A DNA stretch of 8,354 nt. Origin: Candidatus Bipolaricaulota bacterium (lineage in GTDB: Bacteria; Bipolaricaulota; Bipolaricaulia; UBA7950; UBA9294). The DNA lies in contig JAUWOJ010000046.1 in assembly GCA_030612175.1 (NCBI GenBank), positions 1 to 8,354 on the forward strand. Reading direction: 5' to 3'. The notes beneath the pieces were generated by a model, which was not told the DNA's origin, did no database searches, and saw nothing but the letters and a program-made list of their open reading frames with translations. Position numbers and translations under genes: made by a program. Position 1 is the first letter of the stretch; each line of letters starts with the position of its first letter. Shown here piece by piece: positions 1-6,593 of this stretch.

Positions 1-239
1 TCAACCAATCGACCAATCTCGTACTCAACTGCTTTACCCAACGAACCCGATGAACTCAACGAACCCTACGAACTCTTGTTCCCATTCAACTACTCAACTG
101 TTTATCTCTGCATTGCTTTTCCCAATCAACTACTCAACCAATCAACTACTTAATTGCTTTCCTCTGCGATCTTTGCGCCCCTGCTCCTCCTCTCCTCCGA
201 AATCTACTGTCTCTGCGCTCTTCTTTGCTAGCCTTGCTC
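1..239. repeat. Non-coding tract of degenerate direct repeats downstream of prfB
   Basis: No believable gene lies here; the one open frame through it has low-complexity Ser/Thr/Asn/Pro composition. The tract is built from short related words. An 18-base unit occurs twice in tandem at 40-57 and 58-75 with 16 of 18 bases identical (both begin AACGAACCC and end GAACTC). CAACTACTCAAC occurs at 87-98 and 127-138, 40 bases apart, each preceded by CCCAT or CCCAA. ACTCAAC occurs at 23, 54, 92 and 132. A second family, CTCTGCG followed by a pyrimidine-rich stretch, occurs at 162 and 211. Spacing is irregular and there are no unique spacers of fixed length. On the minus strand the motifs read as GTTGAGTAGTTG and GGGTTCGTTGAGTTC. 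Function is unknown; it may be an expanding intergenic repeat family. Confidence 0.6.
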
Positions 240-1323
240 TTAGTAATTGCTTTCCAGGTAGCCTTCGACGAATCGCCTGAGATCGCCATCAAGCACTGCG
301 TCCACATTTCCCGTTTCTATGTTTGTGCGGTGGTCTTTTACCATTCGGTAGGGATGAAGAACATACGACCGAATTTGGCTTCCCCACTCAATTTCTTTTA
401 GGGTTCCCTGAAGTTCCTCTAATTTTCTTGCCTCCTGCTGACGGAGGAGTTCAGCTAGACGCGAGCGAAGGACTTGCATTGCTGTCTCCTTGTTTTGACG
501 CTGGCTTCGTTCGTTCTGACAGGAAACAACGACCCTTGTTGGGAGATGAGTGATTCGCACAGCAGAGTCAGTGACATTGACGTGCTGTCCTCCAGCACCG
601 GAGGAATGGTAGGTGTCGATGCGTAAATCCTTGGGGTCAATCTCTAGCTCCTGCTCTTTAGTAATGGGAACAACGCTTATTGCGGCAAATGAGGTATGGC
701 GGCGATGCGCAGCGTCAAATGGGGAGATCCGAACCAATCGATGTACTCCTTTTTCTCCCTTGAGATGTCCATAGGCATAGCGGCCCTTAATCTCCAAGGT
801 AGCGCTCCGAATACCTGCTTCCTCTCCAGGAGCTACGTTGAGGAGTTTTGCTTTGAATCCCGCGCGCTCACACCACCGCCCGTACATGCGCAGAAGCATC
901 TGGGCCCAGTCTTGGGAGTCAGTCCCGCCAGCGCCAGAGTTTACTGAAAGGTAGCAGTCGGCAAGATCATAGGGATTGGCGAGGCACAACTCAATACGAA
1001 ATGTCTTGATCGCATGTTCCAAGGAAGATCCTTGCCTGCTAATGAGCTCCATCTCTTTATCGTCTTCAAGCTCCACGGCCATCTGATAGAGAACGTCTAA
1101 GTCGTTCATCTCTTCGGTCAAGGCACGGTAACGGGAGAGAAGGGAGCGGTCTCTTTCCAGGCAACGACTTGCCTGTAGGGCATGTTCTCGATCTTCCCAG
1201 AAGCCGGGTGAGCCCATCTCTCTCTCTAGATCCGCAATGTGTGTTTCGATGCCCGCCGGGTCAAAGGTGATCACCGATCCTCGCGAGAACACCGCGTAGG
1301 TTTGTCAACTTCTCTTCGTCCAT
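240..1323 (-). CDS. prfB: Peptide chain release factor 2 (RF2), made by programmed +1 frameshift
   Basis: RF2 recognises UGA and UAA stop codons in the ribosomal A site and triggers hydrolysis of peptidyl-tRNA. The first frame runs from ATG at 1323 for 20 codons (MDEEKLTN... to HL) to an in-frame TGA at 1263-1261. Skipping one T at 1263 continues at GAC (1262) to the TAA at 242-240, giving about 360 residues, close to the family norm of about 365. In the joined protein the RF2-specific stop-recognition tripeptide SPF is at about 200-202 and the catalytic GGQ loop (SGAGGQHVN) at about 244-246, nearly the E. coli numbering. The residue two before the GAGGQ stretch is Ser. The start at 1323 is chosen because AGGGGGG (1333-1327) lies just upstream and the N-terminal length fits RF2. 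An in-frame ATG at 1359 lacks a ribosome site and lies upstream of the predicted transcription start. Annotators who ignore the shift would start at an internal codon near 1292 and lose the true N-terminus. Divergent from rsmI. Confidence 0.95.
1260..1275 (-). promoter_or_regulatory. prfB: prfB +1 programmed frameshift site (CTT TGA C) with upstream palindrome
   Basis: On the minus strand the gene reads GGT GAT CAC CTT TGA CCC. CTT TGA C is the classic RF2 slippery site: when RF2 is scarce, slow termination at UGA lets the CUU-bound tRNA slip +1 onto UUU, and RF2 is completed. The reading frame before the TGA and the conserved RF2 sequence after the shift are both directly visible. The usual stimulator, an AGGGGG-like Shine-Dalgarno three bases before CUU, is absent. 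Instead a perfect ten-base palindrome GGTGATCACC (1275-1266) ends on the C of CTT. Its GGTGATC half is complementary to the GAUCACC part of the usual 16S 3' end, but further from CTT than the canonical element. Whether it stimulates shifting is inference. Confidence 0.9.
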
Positions 1324-1361
1324 CTGCCCCCCTATTGCTCTGTATTCTTGATGTGCCATTG

Positions 1362-1390
1362 AATGTAGCGTAGATCCCTTCTAGTTGCAA
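1362..1390 (-). promoter_or_regulatory. Candidate promoter of prfB
   Basis: On the minus strand, TTGCAA (1390-1385) and TACATT (1367-1362) are separated by 17 bases; each matches four of six positions of the sigma-70 consensus. Transcription would begin near 1355, giving a leader of about 30 bases that contains the AGGGGGG ribosome site for the ATG at 1323. Prediction by eye only. Confidence 0.35.
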
Positions 1391-1465
1391 GCAGATGGGG
1401 ATTCGCAGAAGAAGCCCCTGGCTGCTCGCGATTAGCATCGACGATAGCGCGGTCAGATGTTGTAG

Positions 1466-1494
1466 TTGATCAGTATCTCGCAATTGATTACATT
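1466..1494 (+). promoter_or_regulatory. Candidate promoter of rsmI
   Basis: TTGATC (1466-1471) and TACATT (1489-1494) are 17 bases apart, each matching four of six consensus positions. Transcription would start near 1501, just before the Shine-Dalgarno at 1506-1510. The -10 word TACATT is identical to that proposed for the divergent prfB promoter. The interval between the two promoters shows no other clear signal. Confidence 0.4.
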
Positions 1495-1505
1495 GTGTTA
1501 ATAGA

Positions 1506-1510
1506 GGAGG
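1506..1510 (+). promoter_or_regulatory. Strong Shine-Dalgarno deciding the rsmI start
   Basis: GGAGG within a longer GAGGAGGGGG stretch, five bases before the ATG at 1516. It lies downstream of the alternative GTG at 1495 and so supports the shorter product. Confidence 0.75.
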
Positions 1511-1515
1511 GGGAT

Positions 1516-2346
1516 ATGTCGGGGAAATTATTCATCGTTTCCCTTCCAATTGGAAACCTAGAGGATATCAGCTTGCGCGCGATGAAGACACTGCGCATGG
1601 TTGACTTCATCAGCGCTGAAGATACACGCGACACACGCCGGGTTCTCGATCGTTATCGGATTGACACGCCGTTTACAAAGAGTTGTTATCAAGGGGCAGA
1701 GGAGGAGCGCATCAGACCACTCCTCTCTTTATTGACAAGCGGGAAGGATATTGCTTTGGTAAGTGACGCGGGTACCCCTCTTATCAGCGATCCTGGCTAT
1801 CGATTGGTGCGTGCCGCGATCGCGGCGGGTATTGAGATCGTTCCAATCCCTGGCGCAAGCGCTGTAATCGCGGCATTGGTTTCGTCCGGCCTTCCTTGTG
1901 ATCGATTCGTATTTGATGGGGTTGTGCCTCGTAAGGAAGGAAAGAGGAATGCGTATCTGCAGAGGATTGATGGGGAAGAGAGAACAGTCATCCTGTATGA
2001 ATCTCCCCATCGTTTAGCAGCTACACTAGAAGCAATAGCTGCTATTCTACCGGAAAGAAGGATTGTTGTTGCCCGCGAGTTGACCAAGATGTACGAGGAG
2101 ATTCTGCGAGGAAAAGCCACTGAAATTCTTCCAATACTAGAGGCAAGGCAGGGGAAAATTAAGGGTGAATATGTGCTGTTGATCGAGGGGAGTAAGGGTA
2201 TAGTAAAGCGAGGCCAGAAAGAAGCAGAAGAATTGGCCTGCCTGTTAAAGGAAGAGGGAATATCAAGCGACCTGGCGGTACAGATTCTCGCTCGTTGCTC
2301 TGGGTGTTCACGCAACGAAGCGTATCGACTTCTTCACCTGCATTAG
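1516..2346 (+). CDS. rsmI: 16S rRNA (cytidine-1402-2'-O)-methyltransferase RsmI
   Basis: RsmI uses S-adenosylmethionine to 2'-O-methylate C1402 in the 16S rRNA decoding centre, acting on the small subunit in the cytoplasm. The 276-residue product has the tetrapyrrole-methylase-like fold of the family: N-terminal FIVSLPIGNLEDIS (about 6-19), AEDTRDTRR (35-42), the glycine-rich VSDAGTPLISDPG (82-94), PIPGASA (110-116), YESPHR (161-166) and a C-terminal helical segment rich in Leu and Glu. Length matches the usual 270-290. The ATG at 1516 is chosen over the upstream GTG at 1495 because GGAGG at 1506-1510 is spaced five bases from it and the protein then begins MSGKLFIV, as family members do. Its 3' end overlaps the convergent DUF458 gene by four bases, leaving no room for an intergenic terminator. 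Product family is very secure; the exact target base is taken from the family. Confidence 0.95.
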   Translation: MSGKLFIVSLPIGNLEDISLRAMKTLRMVDFISAEDTRDTRRVLDRYRIDTPFTKSCYQGAEEERIRPLLSLLTSGKDIALVSDAGTPLISDPGYRLVRAAIAAGIEIVPIPGASAVIAALVSSGLPCDRFVFDGVVPRKEGKRNAYLQRIDGEERTVILYESPHRLAATLEAIAAILPERRIVVARELTKMYEEILRGKATEILPILEARQGKIKGEYVLLIEGSKGIVKRGQKEAEELACLLKEEGISSDLAVQILARCSGCSRNEAYRLLHLH

Positions 2347-2819
2347 GTGTATTTATCGGCAACCGAAGAGGCGGCATAGGCTTGAGGTTTTATCCTTACA
2401 GCGAGTCCGCTTCCCATAATCATTCCCACCACCTCATCGATCATTTCCTTGGTCCGACCGTTTTCTCCAATGTCTACGTGGATCTCCAGGTTGAATTGAA
2501 GTAGGGAAAATGAGGCAAGGGCCTCAAGAACGCGCTGCGCGAGTTCGAATGACATCCACGCTTCACACCAGATCTTTTGCCTGAGGGAGGGGACTCGTTC
2601 TTTACGCGTCCGAGTCCAGAAGTACCGAGCTCCTTTACCCAGCTTGTGAATAACAATCGCACTAACAAAATCGACGTCTTCTGGCCCAGATGAGGAGTCA
2701 GTGCCAATAAGGATCTCGTAGTGCGCCTTAGGATCTTTCTCCATCTCGGCTGTAATGGAGACTACTACCTCGTTAAACGTAAGTCGACCAACAGTTGGGT
2801 TATGAAATAGTCCGCTCAT
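2343..2819 (-). CDS. YkuK-family (DUF458) RNase H-like protein
   Basis: A 158-residue protein of the DUF458 family, named for Bacillus subtilis YkuK, whose fold is predicted to be RNase H-like; no reaction is firmly established. Visible hallmarks are the N-terminal FHNPTVGRLTF (about 5-15), ILIGTDS with Asp41, a first strand pair ending in a WTRTRKE segment, an acidic helix around Glu86, HVDIG with Asp116, and the terminal KPQAYAASSVADKYT motif with Asp155. The spread of conserved acidic residues fits a metal-binding nuclease-like site, but this is inference. The length is complete for the family. No Shine-Dalgarno is seen before the ATG at 2819; the preceding 20 bases are A-rich with AAACACCAAACA. 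It follows the histidine kinase gene by 37 bp on the same strand and is probably cotranscribed with it. Its TAA overlaps the TAG of convergent rsmI. Confidence 0.85.
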   Translation of the reverse strand: MSGLFHNPTVGRLTFNEVVVSITAEMEKDPKAHYEILIGTDSSSGPEDVDFVSAIVIHKLGKGARYFWTRTRKERVPSLRQKIWCEAWMSFELAQRVLEALASFSLLQFNLEIHVDIGENGRTKEMIDEVVGMIMGSGLAVRIKPQAYAASSVADKYT

Positions 2820-2856
2820 TGTTTGGTGTTTATCTTATGGCCTACCGCAGTGTAGT

Positions 2857-4233
2857 TCAAGCAAGCGGAAGACGGATAACAAAGATTGCCCCGCCGTTCG
2901 GGTCATTCTCTGCCCAAATCCGACCTCCATGTGCCTCTACTAGCTGTTTGCTGATCGCCAGGCCAAGGCCACTGCCTCCTTGTCCGCGACTGCGTGCCTG
3001 GTCTCCTCGGTAGAAACGCTCGAACAGATGAGGAATCTCTACGGGAGAGATTCCTGGCCCGCCATCAGCTACTCGCACCTCCACTTCTTGGTCCTTGCGC
3101 AATACCTGGACATGAATTGTGCCCTGCTGGGGGGTGAAACGTAGCGCGTTGGTCAGCAGATTAACCATTACCTGTCGGAACCGCTTTAGATCAACGGGCA
3201 CTTGTGGGATTGTAGAATTGGCCTCGATGCGAATTTGTGGTCCTTGGTCAAGTGACGCACTTATTGTCTCCACCAGTTGCTTGATCGAGGAGACCACCTC
3301 TATTGGCTCTATATTAAGCCGTAGTTCCTTGGCTTCGGCCAGTGAAATGTCGCGCAGGTCGTCGATCAATTGGCCAAGGCGAAGCGTTTCTTCGTAGATT
3401 GGGGCGATCGTATCAGTTGTCGGCTCATAGATCTCATCGAGGATTGCTTCCAGGTTTCCCTGGATGATTGTCACTGGGGTGCGTAGTTCGTGAGCGATAT
3501 CCGCGGTCATGCTCTGCCGAATTTCTTCAGAGTGGCGTAGATTCTTTATCATTCGATTGAAGGAGTCTCCAAGTTGACCAAACTCATCCCTTGCTTTCAG
3601 CTTCACACGTTGAGTAAGGTCGCCTCGAGCGATTTGTTCAGTAGCGCGAGTTAGGACGCGTAGCGGGGAAAGTACTTCTGAGATGAGAAGGACTGAAAGA
3701 AGCAGCGCCAGCCCGAACGCGATAGCTCCTCCCAGCAAAGCTGAGCGCTTGGCAGCAGCCAGGAACTCTTCTTCGGCCGGGGCAAGAGCTGTTCCTACGT
3801 TATAGAGCAATAGTGTTCCCACTCGCGCGTTGTTCGCTTCGATAGGAATTCCTTCGTCCATCTGGCTAGGAGAAAGGGTTATTCCTACCTGGTCCTGCTC
3901 CGTGGATATGAATACCACACCCTGTTCGTTGGCAAGAGAGAAAGAACCCGGGATAAGAAAAGTTCGGCGCACGATCAGTTTACCGCCGACCAACATCGTT
4001 TGTTGGGAGGACAGAAGCTGATTGATTCCGATCCAATACCCGGTACGTGCCCGGTACTCGCCAAGTAGATTACACACCTGCTGAGCTATTTGTTGCTTGT
4101 TCTGTTCGCTGAACGTGGCAAATCTAGTGGTGATTCCTGTCGCCGTAAAGAAGTAAACAAGGGCAACAGAGACAAGAATAACAATGGCAAATGACAGACC
4201 GAGCTTGATAGCAAAAGGGAATCGCTGTTTCAT
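2857..4233 (-). CDS. Sensor histidine kinase, membrane-bound (HAMP-HisKA-HATPase)
   Basis: A 458-residue kinase expected to sense an envelope or extracellular cue, autophosphorylate on His and pass the phosphate to the adjacent response regulator. Order of parts: a short basic N-terminus, transmembrane helix about 9-29, an outer sensor region of about 135 residues (30-165) that I do not recognise, transmembrane helix about 166-186, HAMP about 187-239 (LSPLRVLTRA ... DEFGQLGDSFNRM), HisKA with His248 in DIAHELRTPVT, then the ATPase with N box Asn358/Asn362, G1 DGGPGI (390-395), F box FERFYRG (404-410) and G2 GSGLGLAI (420-427). All catalytic motifs are intact. The architecture resembles BaeS-type and other PhoR-like kinases. 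Its ATG directly follows the TAG of the regulator gene; AGGGAG inside the regulator's last codons serves as ribosome site, so translation is likely coupled. The signal is unknown. Confidence 0.95.
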   Translation of the reverse strand: MKQRFPFAIKLGLSFAIVILVSVALVYFFTATGITTRFATFSEQNKQQIAQQVCNLLGEYRARTGYWIGINQLLSSQQTMLVGGKLIVRRTFLIPGSFSLANEQGVVFISTEQDQVGITLSPSQMDEGIPIEANNARVGTLLLYNVGTALAPAEEEFLAAAKRSALLGGAIAFGLALLLSVLLISEVLSPLRVLTRATEQIARGDLTQRVKLKARDEFGQLGDSFNRMIKNLRHSEEIRQSMTADIAHELRTPVTIIQGNLEAILDEIYEPTTDTIAPIYEETLRLGQLIDDLRDISLAEAKELRLNIEPIEVVSSIKQLVETISASLDQGPQIRIEANSTIPQVPVDLKRFRQVMVNLLTNALRFTPQQGTIHVQVLRKDQEVEVRVADGGPGISPVEIPHLFERFYRGDQARSRGQGGSGLGLAISKQLVEAHGGRIWAENDPNGGAIFVIRLPLA

Positions 4234-4917
4234 CTATGGCTCCCTGGCAAAGCGATAACCCACTCCATGCACAGTCAAGATATACTGCGGCGTTCTCGCG
4301 TCAAGTTCGATCTTGCGCCTCAAGTTCTTAATATGTGTATCAATTGTGCGAGCGAATGAATCATAAGTATAACCCTGCACTTCATGCAGCAACTGCAAAC
4401 GCGTGAATACTTGTCCGGCATGCTGAGCAAGAAAGGCGAGCAAATCAAACTCAGTTGAAGTGAGCCCTATCTCCTCTCCCCTGATCCTTACCTCGCGGGT
4501 TTTAAGATTGATCTTGAGCTCACTTCTGACTATGTGTTCCGTCTCGCTTCCCACTCCTTCGATCCGTCTGAGGACCGCTCGAACGCGGGCGACAAGCTCG
4601 CGAGGGCTGAATGGCTTCACAATGTAGTCATCCGCCCCGAGCTCCAGGCCTACGATCCGATCCGATTCAGCCGCCTTGGCAGTGAGCATAATGATTGGTG
4701 TGTTTGATTTCTTGCGAATCTCTTTCGTTACATCTATTCCGCTTAGCTTGGGGAGCATCAGATCAAGCACGATTAGGTCCGGTTGCTTCTCCTCCCATGC
4801 GCGCAGGGCTTGCTCGCCGTCATAGGCGGCATATGTCTTGAACCCTTCATTGTCCAGGTAAGCCCGCACGGTTCTTACAATTTCCTTCTCATCATCGACA
4901 ATCAAGATTCGTTTCAT
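4234..4917 (-). CDS. OmpR/PhoB-family response regulator
   Basis: A 227-residue DNA-binding regulator controlled by phosphorylation. The receiver domain (about 1-118) shows the acidic pair Asp8/Asp9, the phospho-acceptor Asp52 in VLDLMLP, Thr79 in MLTAKA and Lys101 in VKPFSPREL. The C-terminal winged-helix domain (about 130-225) has the typical LTSTEFDLLAFL, the recognition-helix region RTIDTHIKNLRRKI and the final VHGVGYRF hairpin. Length is standard. It is the first gene of the series and is followed without a gap by its presumed kinase, which argues strongly for a cognate pair. No clear Shine-Dalgarno precedes the ATG; instead a TATAAT lies ten bases upstream (see the promoter entry), suggesting a very short or absent leader. 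Targets cannot be told from the window; self-regulation is possible but unproven. Confidence 0.95.
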   Translation of the reverse strand: MKRILIVDDEKEIVRTVRAYLDNEGFKTYAAYDGEQALRAWEEKQPDLIVLDLMLPKLSGIDVTKEIRKKSNTPIIMLTAKAAESDRIVGLELGADDYIVKPFSPRELVARVRAVLRRIEGVGSETEHIVRSELKINLKTREVRIRGEEIGLTSTEFDLLAFLAQHAGQVFTRLQLLHEVQGYTYDSFARTIDTHIKNLRRKIELDARTPQYILTVHGVGYRFAREP

Positions 4918-4927
4918 GGTATTTCTT

Positions 4928-4955
4928 ATTATAGCGATATTTGTAGGGCTGGAAA
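4928..4955 (-). promoter_or_regulatory. Promoter of the two-component operon, possibly giving a leaderless mRNA
   Basis: On the minus strand a perfect TATAAT occupies 4933-4928, with TTTCCA (four of six matches to TTGACA) 16 bases upstream at 4955-4950. Only ten bases separate the -10 box from the ATG at 4917, so transcription would begin two to four bases before or at the start codon. The absence of a Shine-Dalgarno fits this. The start point is inference. Confidence 0.5.
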
Positions 4956-5066
4956 CAGGCGATAACCATATCTGATCTAGCAGTTTCTGTTTTAGCTTAG
5001 TCTTGGCTTATGGAAATTAGGTGAGTAGGAAGTGAAGATTCTATGGAGTATTCCAGAAGAGACCTC

Positions 5067-5095
5067 TTGCCTTATTGGTTCTTTCCCACTATTCT
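5067..5095 (+). promoter_or_regulatory. Candidate promoter of the BioD-like/DRTGG gene
   Basis: TTGCCT (5067-5072) and TATTCT (5090-5095) with a 17-base spacer, each matching four of six consensus positions. The leader of about 35 bases would contain a short direct repeat, AACTAAG at 5100-5106 and 5109-5115, and the GAGG ribosome site at 5127-5130. The rest of the 220 bp between the divergent genes shows no gene and no clear terminator. Confidence 0.3.
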
Positions 5096-5137
5096 TTGGA
5101 ACTAAGACAACTAAGTAGGATTGATTGAGGTCAAGCT

Positions 5138-6211
5138 ATGAAGTCCATATTGATTGTGTCCACAGAGAATTGGGCAGGGAAGAGCATGCTTGCCATGGGT
5201 ATTGGGCTGACTCTTAAAGAGAAAGGGATTCCCTTCTCGTATATGAAACCAGTAAGCTCCAATGTATCGTATGTTACAGGCAAGCCAATCGATCAGGACA
5301 TAGAAGCGATTCACTCGGTTCTTGGGCTGAAGGATGATATGGATGATACTGCCCCAGTAGCTCTAGAGGGCCCCTTCTTGCTGGAGGCAATCCAATCAGG
5401 AGATCGAGGTTTTCGTAGACGCATTGTGGATTCTTTCAATCGAGTTACGCGGGAGTGTGAGGTTGTCTTGATAGAGGGACGGCGTTTTCTTGGGCTTGGC
5501 GTTGGGGCGGGGCTAAGTGATTTTGATCTGGCCGAGCTGCTTGATGCCGATATTCTCATGTTCACTCGTTATGATGGTGAAGAGGCGGTCGATAGAATCC
5601 TGTGTGCTCTTCGCTTCCTTGGTTCAGGTCAGCGTTTGTTAGGAGTTGTGTTAAACGAAGTATCCATGGGTTCCGAGCTTGATCTGGTTAGTGATGTTTT
5701 TGTTCCTTTTCTTGCTGAGCGCGGGGCCGAAGTTTTGGGAATTGTCCCTTACGATCATCGTTTACACTATACAAGCGTGACAGAGATCGCGGAGAGGCTT
5801 GGCGGAAGGCTAGTAACCGAAGCTCCATTACATAGACCGGTGGGGCATTTCTTGATTGGCGCGATGTCGCCAGAGTTGGCATTGCGTGGATTTCGTCGTA
5901 CACCTGACTTTGCCGTGATCACGGGAGGGGACAGAGTAGATATCCAGCTTGCCGCACTGGAAGCTCCCGGCCTGCGTTGTTTGATCTTGACCGGAAACAT
6001 TCATCCCACCAAGACAGTGGTAGACAAAGCCGAAGAAAAGCGGATCCCAGTTATGGTCGTTGGGCAGGACACTATTCCTGCTGCCGAATTGTGCGAACAA
6101 CTAGTTGGCCATTCTTGCCTTTGTCGCGGCAGTCGCCTGGAAATTGCCCTGGAATTGATTCGCACAAATATTGATATCGAACGCGTAATTGAAAAAGCGG
6201 TAGATCGCTGA
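5138..6211 (+). CDS. BioD-like P-loop protein with DRTGG domain (phosphotransacetylase N-terminal-like)
   Basis: A 357-residue protein matching the stand-alone version of the regulatory N-terminal half found on some phosphate acetyltransferases. The first part (about 1-205) is a dethiobiotin-synthetase-like P-loop domain: a modified Walker A, STENWAGKS, with Gly14-Lys15-Ser16, KPVSS (37-41), an LIEG strand end with Glu113-Gly114, and VVLNEV (170-175), where BioD-type proteins bind the nucleotide base. The second part (about 210-330) is a DRTGG domain, recognised by VITGGDRVDIQLAALE (260-275). There is no phosphotransacetylase catalytic domain, and the protein ends normally, so this is a separate protein and not a truncated Pta. 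Biotin synthesis is unlikely since true BioD lacks the second domain. A regulatory or nucleotide-binding role in acyl-phosphate metabolism is a guess. TGAGGT seven bases before the ATG supports the start. The glutaredoxin gene follows after 56 bp. Confidence 0.85.
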   Translation: MKSILIVSTENWAGKSMLAMGIGLTLKEKGIPFSYMKPVSSNVSYVTGKPIDQDIEAIHSVLGLKDDMDDTAPVALEGPFLLEAIQSGDRGFRRRIVDSFNRVTRECEVVLIEGRRFLGLGVGAGLSDFDLAELLDADILMFTRYDGEEAVDRILCALRFLGSGQRLLGVVLNEVSMGSELDLVSDVFVPFLAERGAEVLGIVPYDHRLHYTSVTEIAERLGGRLVTEAPLHRPVGHFLIGAMSPELALRGFRRTPDFAVITGGDRVDIQLAALEAPGLRCLILTGNIHPTKTVVDKAEEKRIPVMVVGQDTIPAAELCEQLVGHSCLCRGSRLEIALELIRTNIDIERVIEKAVDR

Positions 6212-6267
6212 TTCGGTATTGGAGTATGTAGAAGGATTGAGAGTATTCGTATAAAGGAGAAGGAACG

Positions 6268-6507
6268 ATGAGCCATAGCGTTACACTTTATGCCGCGGAA
6301 ACTTGTTCTTGGTGTGTGGCGGTAAAGGAATACCTACAAGCACGAGAAATCGACTTTGAACAGGTAGATGTCTCCGCCGATCCCGCGTCAGCTGAAGAAA
6401 TGGTCCGGAAAACTGGGCAGATGGGTGTTCCAGTACTTGATATCGATGGTAACATGGTCATTGGTTTCAATAAATCCGAGATCGATCAACTTCTGGGTCT
6501 GGTCTAA
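6268..6507 (+). CDS. Small glutaredoxin-like / NrdH-type thiol-disulfide protein
   Basis: A 79-residue single-domain thioredoxin-fold protein that should exchange disulfides in the cytoplasm. It begins with a beta strand, VTLYAAETCSWC, carrying the redox pair Cys13-Ser-Trp-Cys16, followed by a helix, the strand FEQVDVSAD, the cis-proline region MGVPVLDIDG with Pro55, and a final GFNKSEIDQLLGL helix that matches the glutathione- or partner-binding end of small glutaredoxins. The length is typical of NrdH and of YruB-like glutaredoxins. There is no ribonucleotide reductase gene nearby, so NrdH function is not supported, and the reductant is unknown. AAAGGAG with a spacing of about eight bases precedes the ATG. 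The 56 bp gap to the upstream gene shows no obvious terminator, so cotranscription is plausible. Confidence 0.9.
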   Translation: MSHSVTLYAAETCSWCVAVKEYLQAREIDFEQVDVSADPASAEEMVRKTGQMGVPVLDIDGNMVIGFNKSEIDQLLGLV

Positions 6508-6520
6508 TATGGGCGATCTC

Positions 6521-6554
6521 GCCTGACGCGAACAAGTTTCTGTTGTCGCCAGGC
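6521..6554 (+). terminator. Hairpin between convergent glutaredoxin and protease genes
   Basis: GCCTG (6521-6525) pairs with CAGGC (6550-6554); after one mismatch CG pairs with CG, and an inner AACA/TGTT pair closes a six-base loop. The following bases, TTGTGTTACTGT, are only partly T-rich, so the terminator is weak or of the imperfect kind. It lies 13 bases beyond the glutaredoxin stop and before the protease stop at 6594, where a terminator for either gene would be expected; no T-run follows on the minus strand. Confidence 0.4.
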
Positions 6555-6593
6555 TTGTGTTACTGTGCAAAGCGCAGGTTGTTCTCTAGGTGT

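Noticed and set aside
1..160. Repeats at the left edge as a CRISPR array
   Set aside because: The repeats are short, degenerate and irregularly spaced, and there are no equal-length unique spacers and no cas genes in the window.
50..280. Small open frame on the plus strand across the repeat tract
   Set aside because: Its composition follows from the repeats, it has no ribosome site and it runs into the prfB 3' end.
240..1292. prfB read as a single frame from the ATG at 1292
   Set aside because: That start lies in the shifted frame upstream of the true junction, giving an unrelated first ten residues; the CTT TGA C site and the first frame explain the conserved N-terminus better.
1321..1359. 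An earlier in-frame ATG for prfB at 1359
   Set aside because: It has no Shine-Dalgarno, lies upstream of the predicted transcription start, and would lengthen the N-terminus beyond the RF2 norm.
1271..1483. Open frame on the minus strand between prfB and rsmI
   Set aside because: It overlaps the first prfB codons in another frame and both candidate promoters, and its product resembles no family I know.
1797..2315. A 172-residue minus-strand open frame inside rsmI
   Set aside because: It is the mirror of a clearly conserved rsmI coding stretch and has no domain features or ribosome site.
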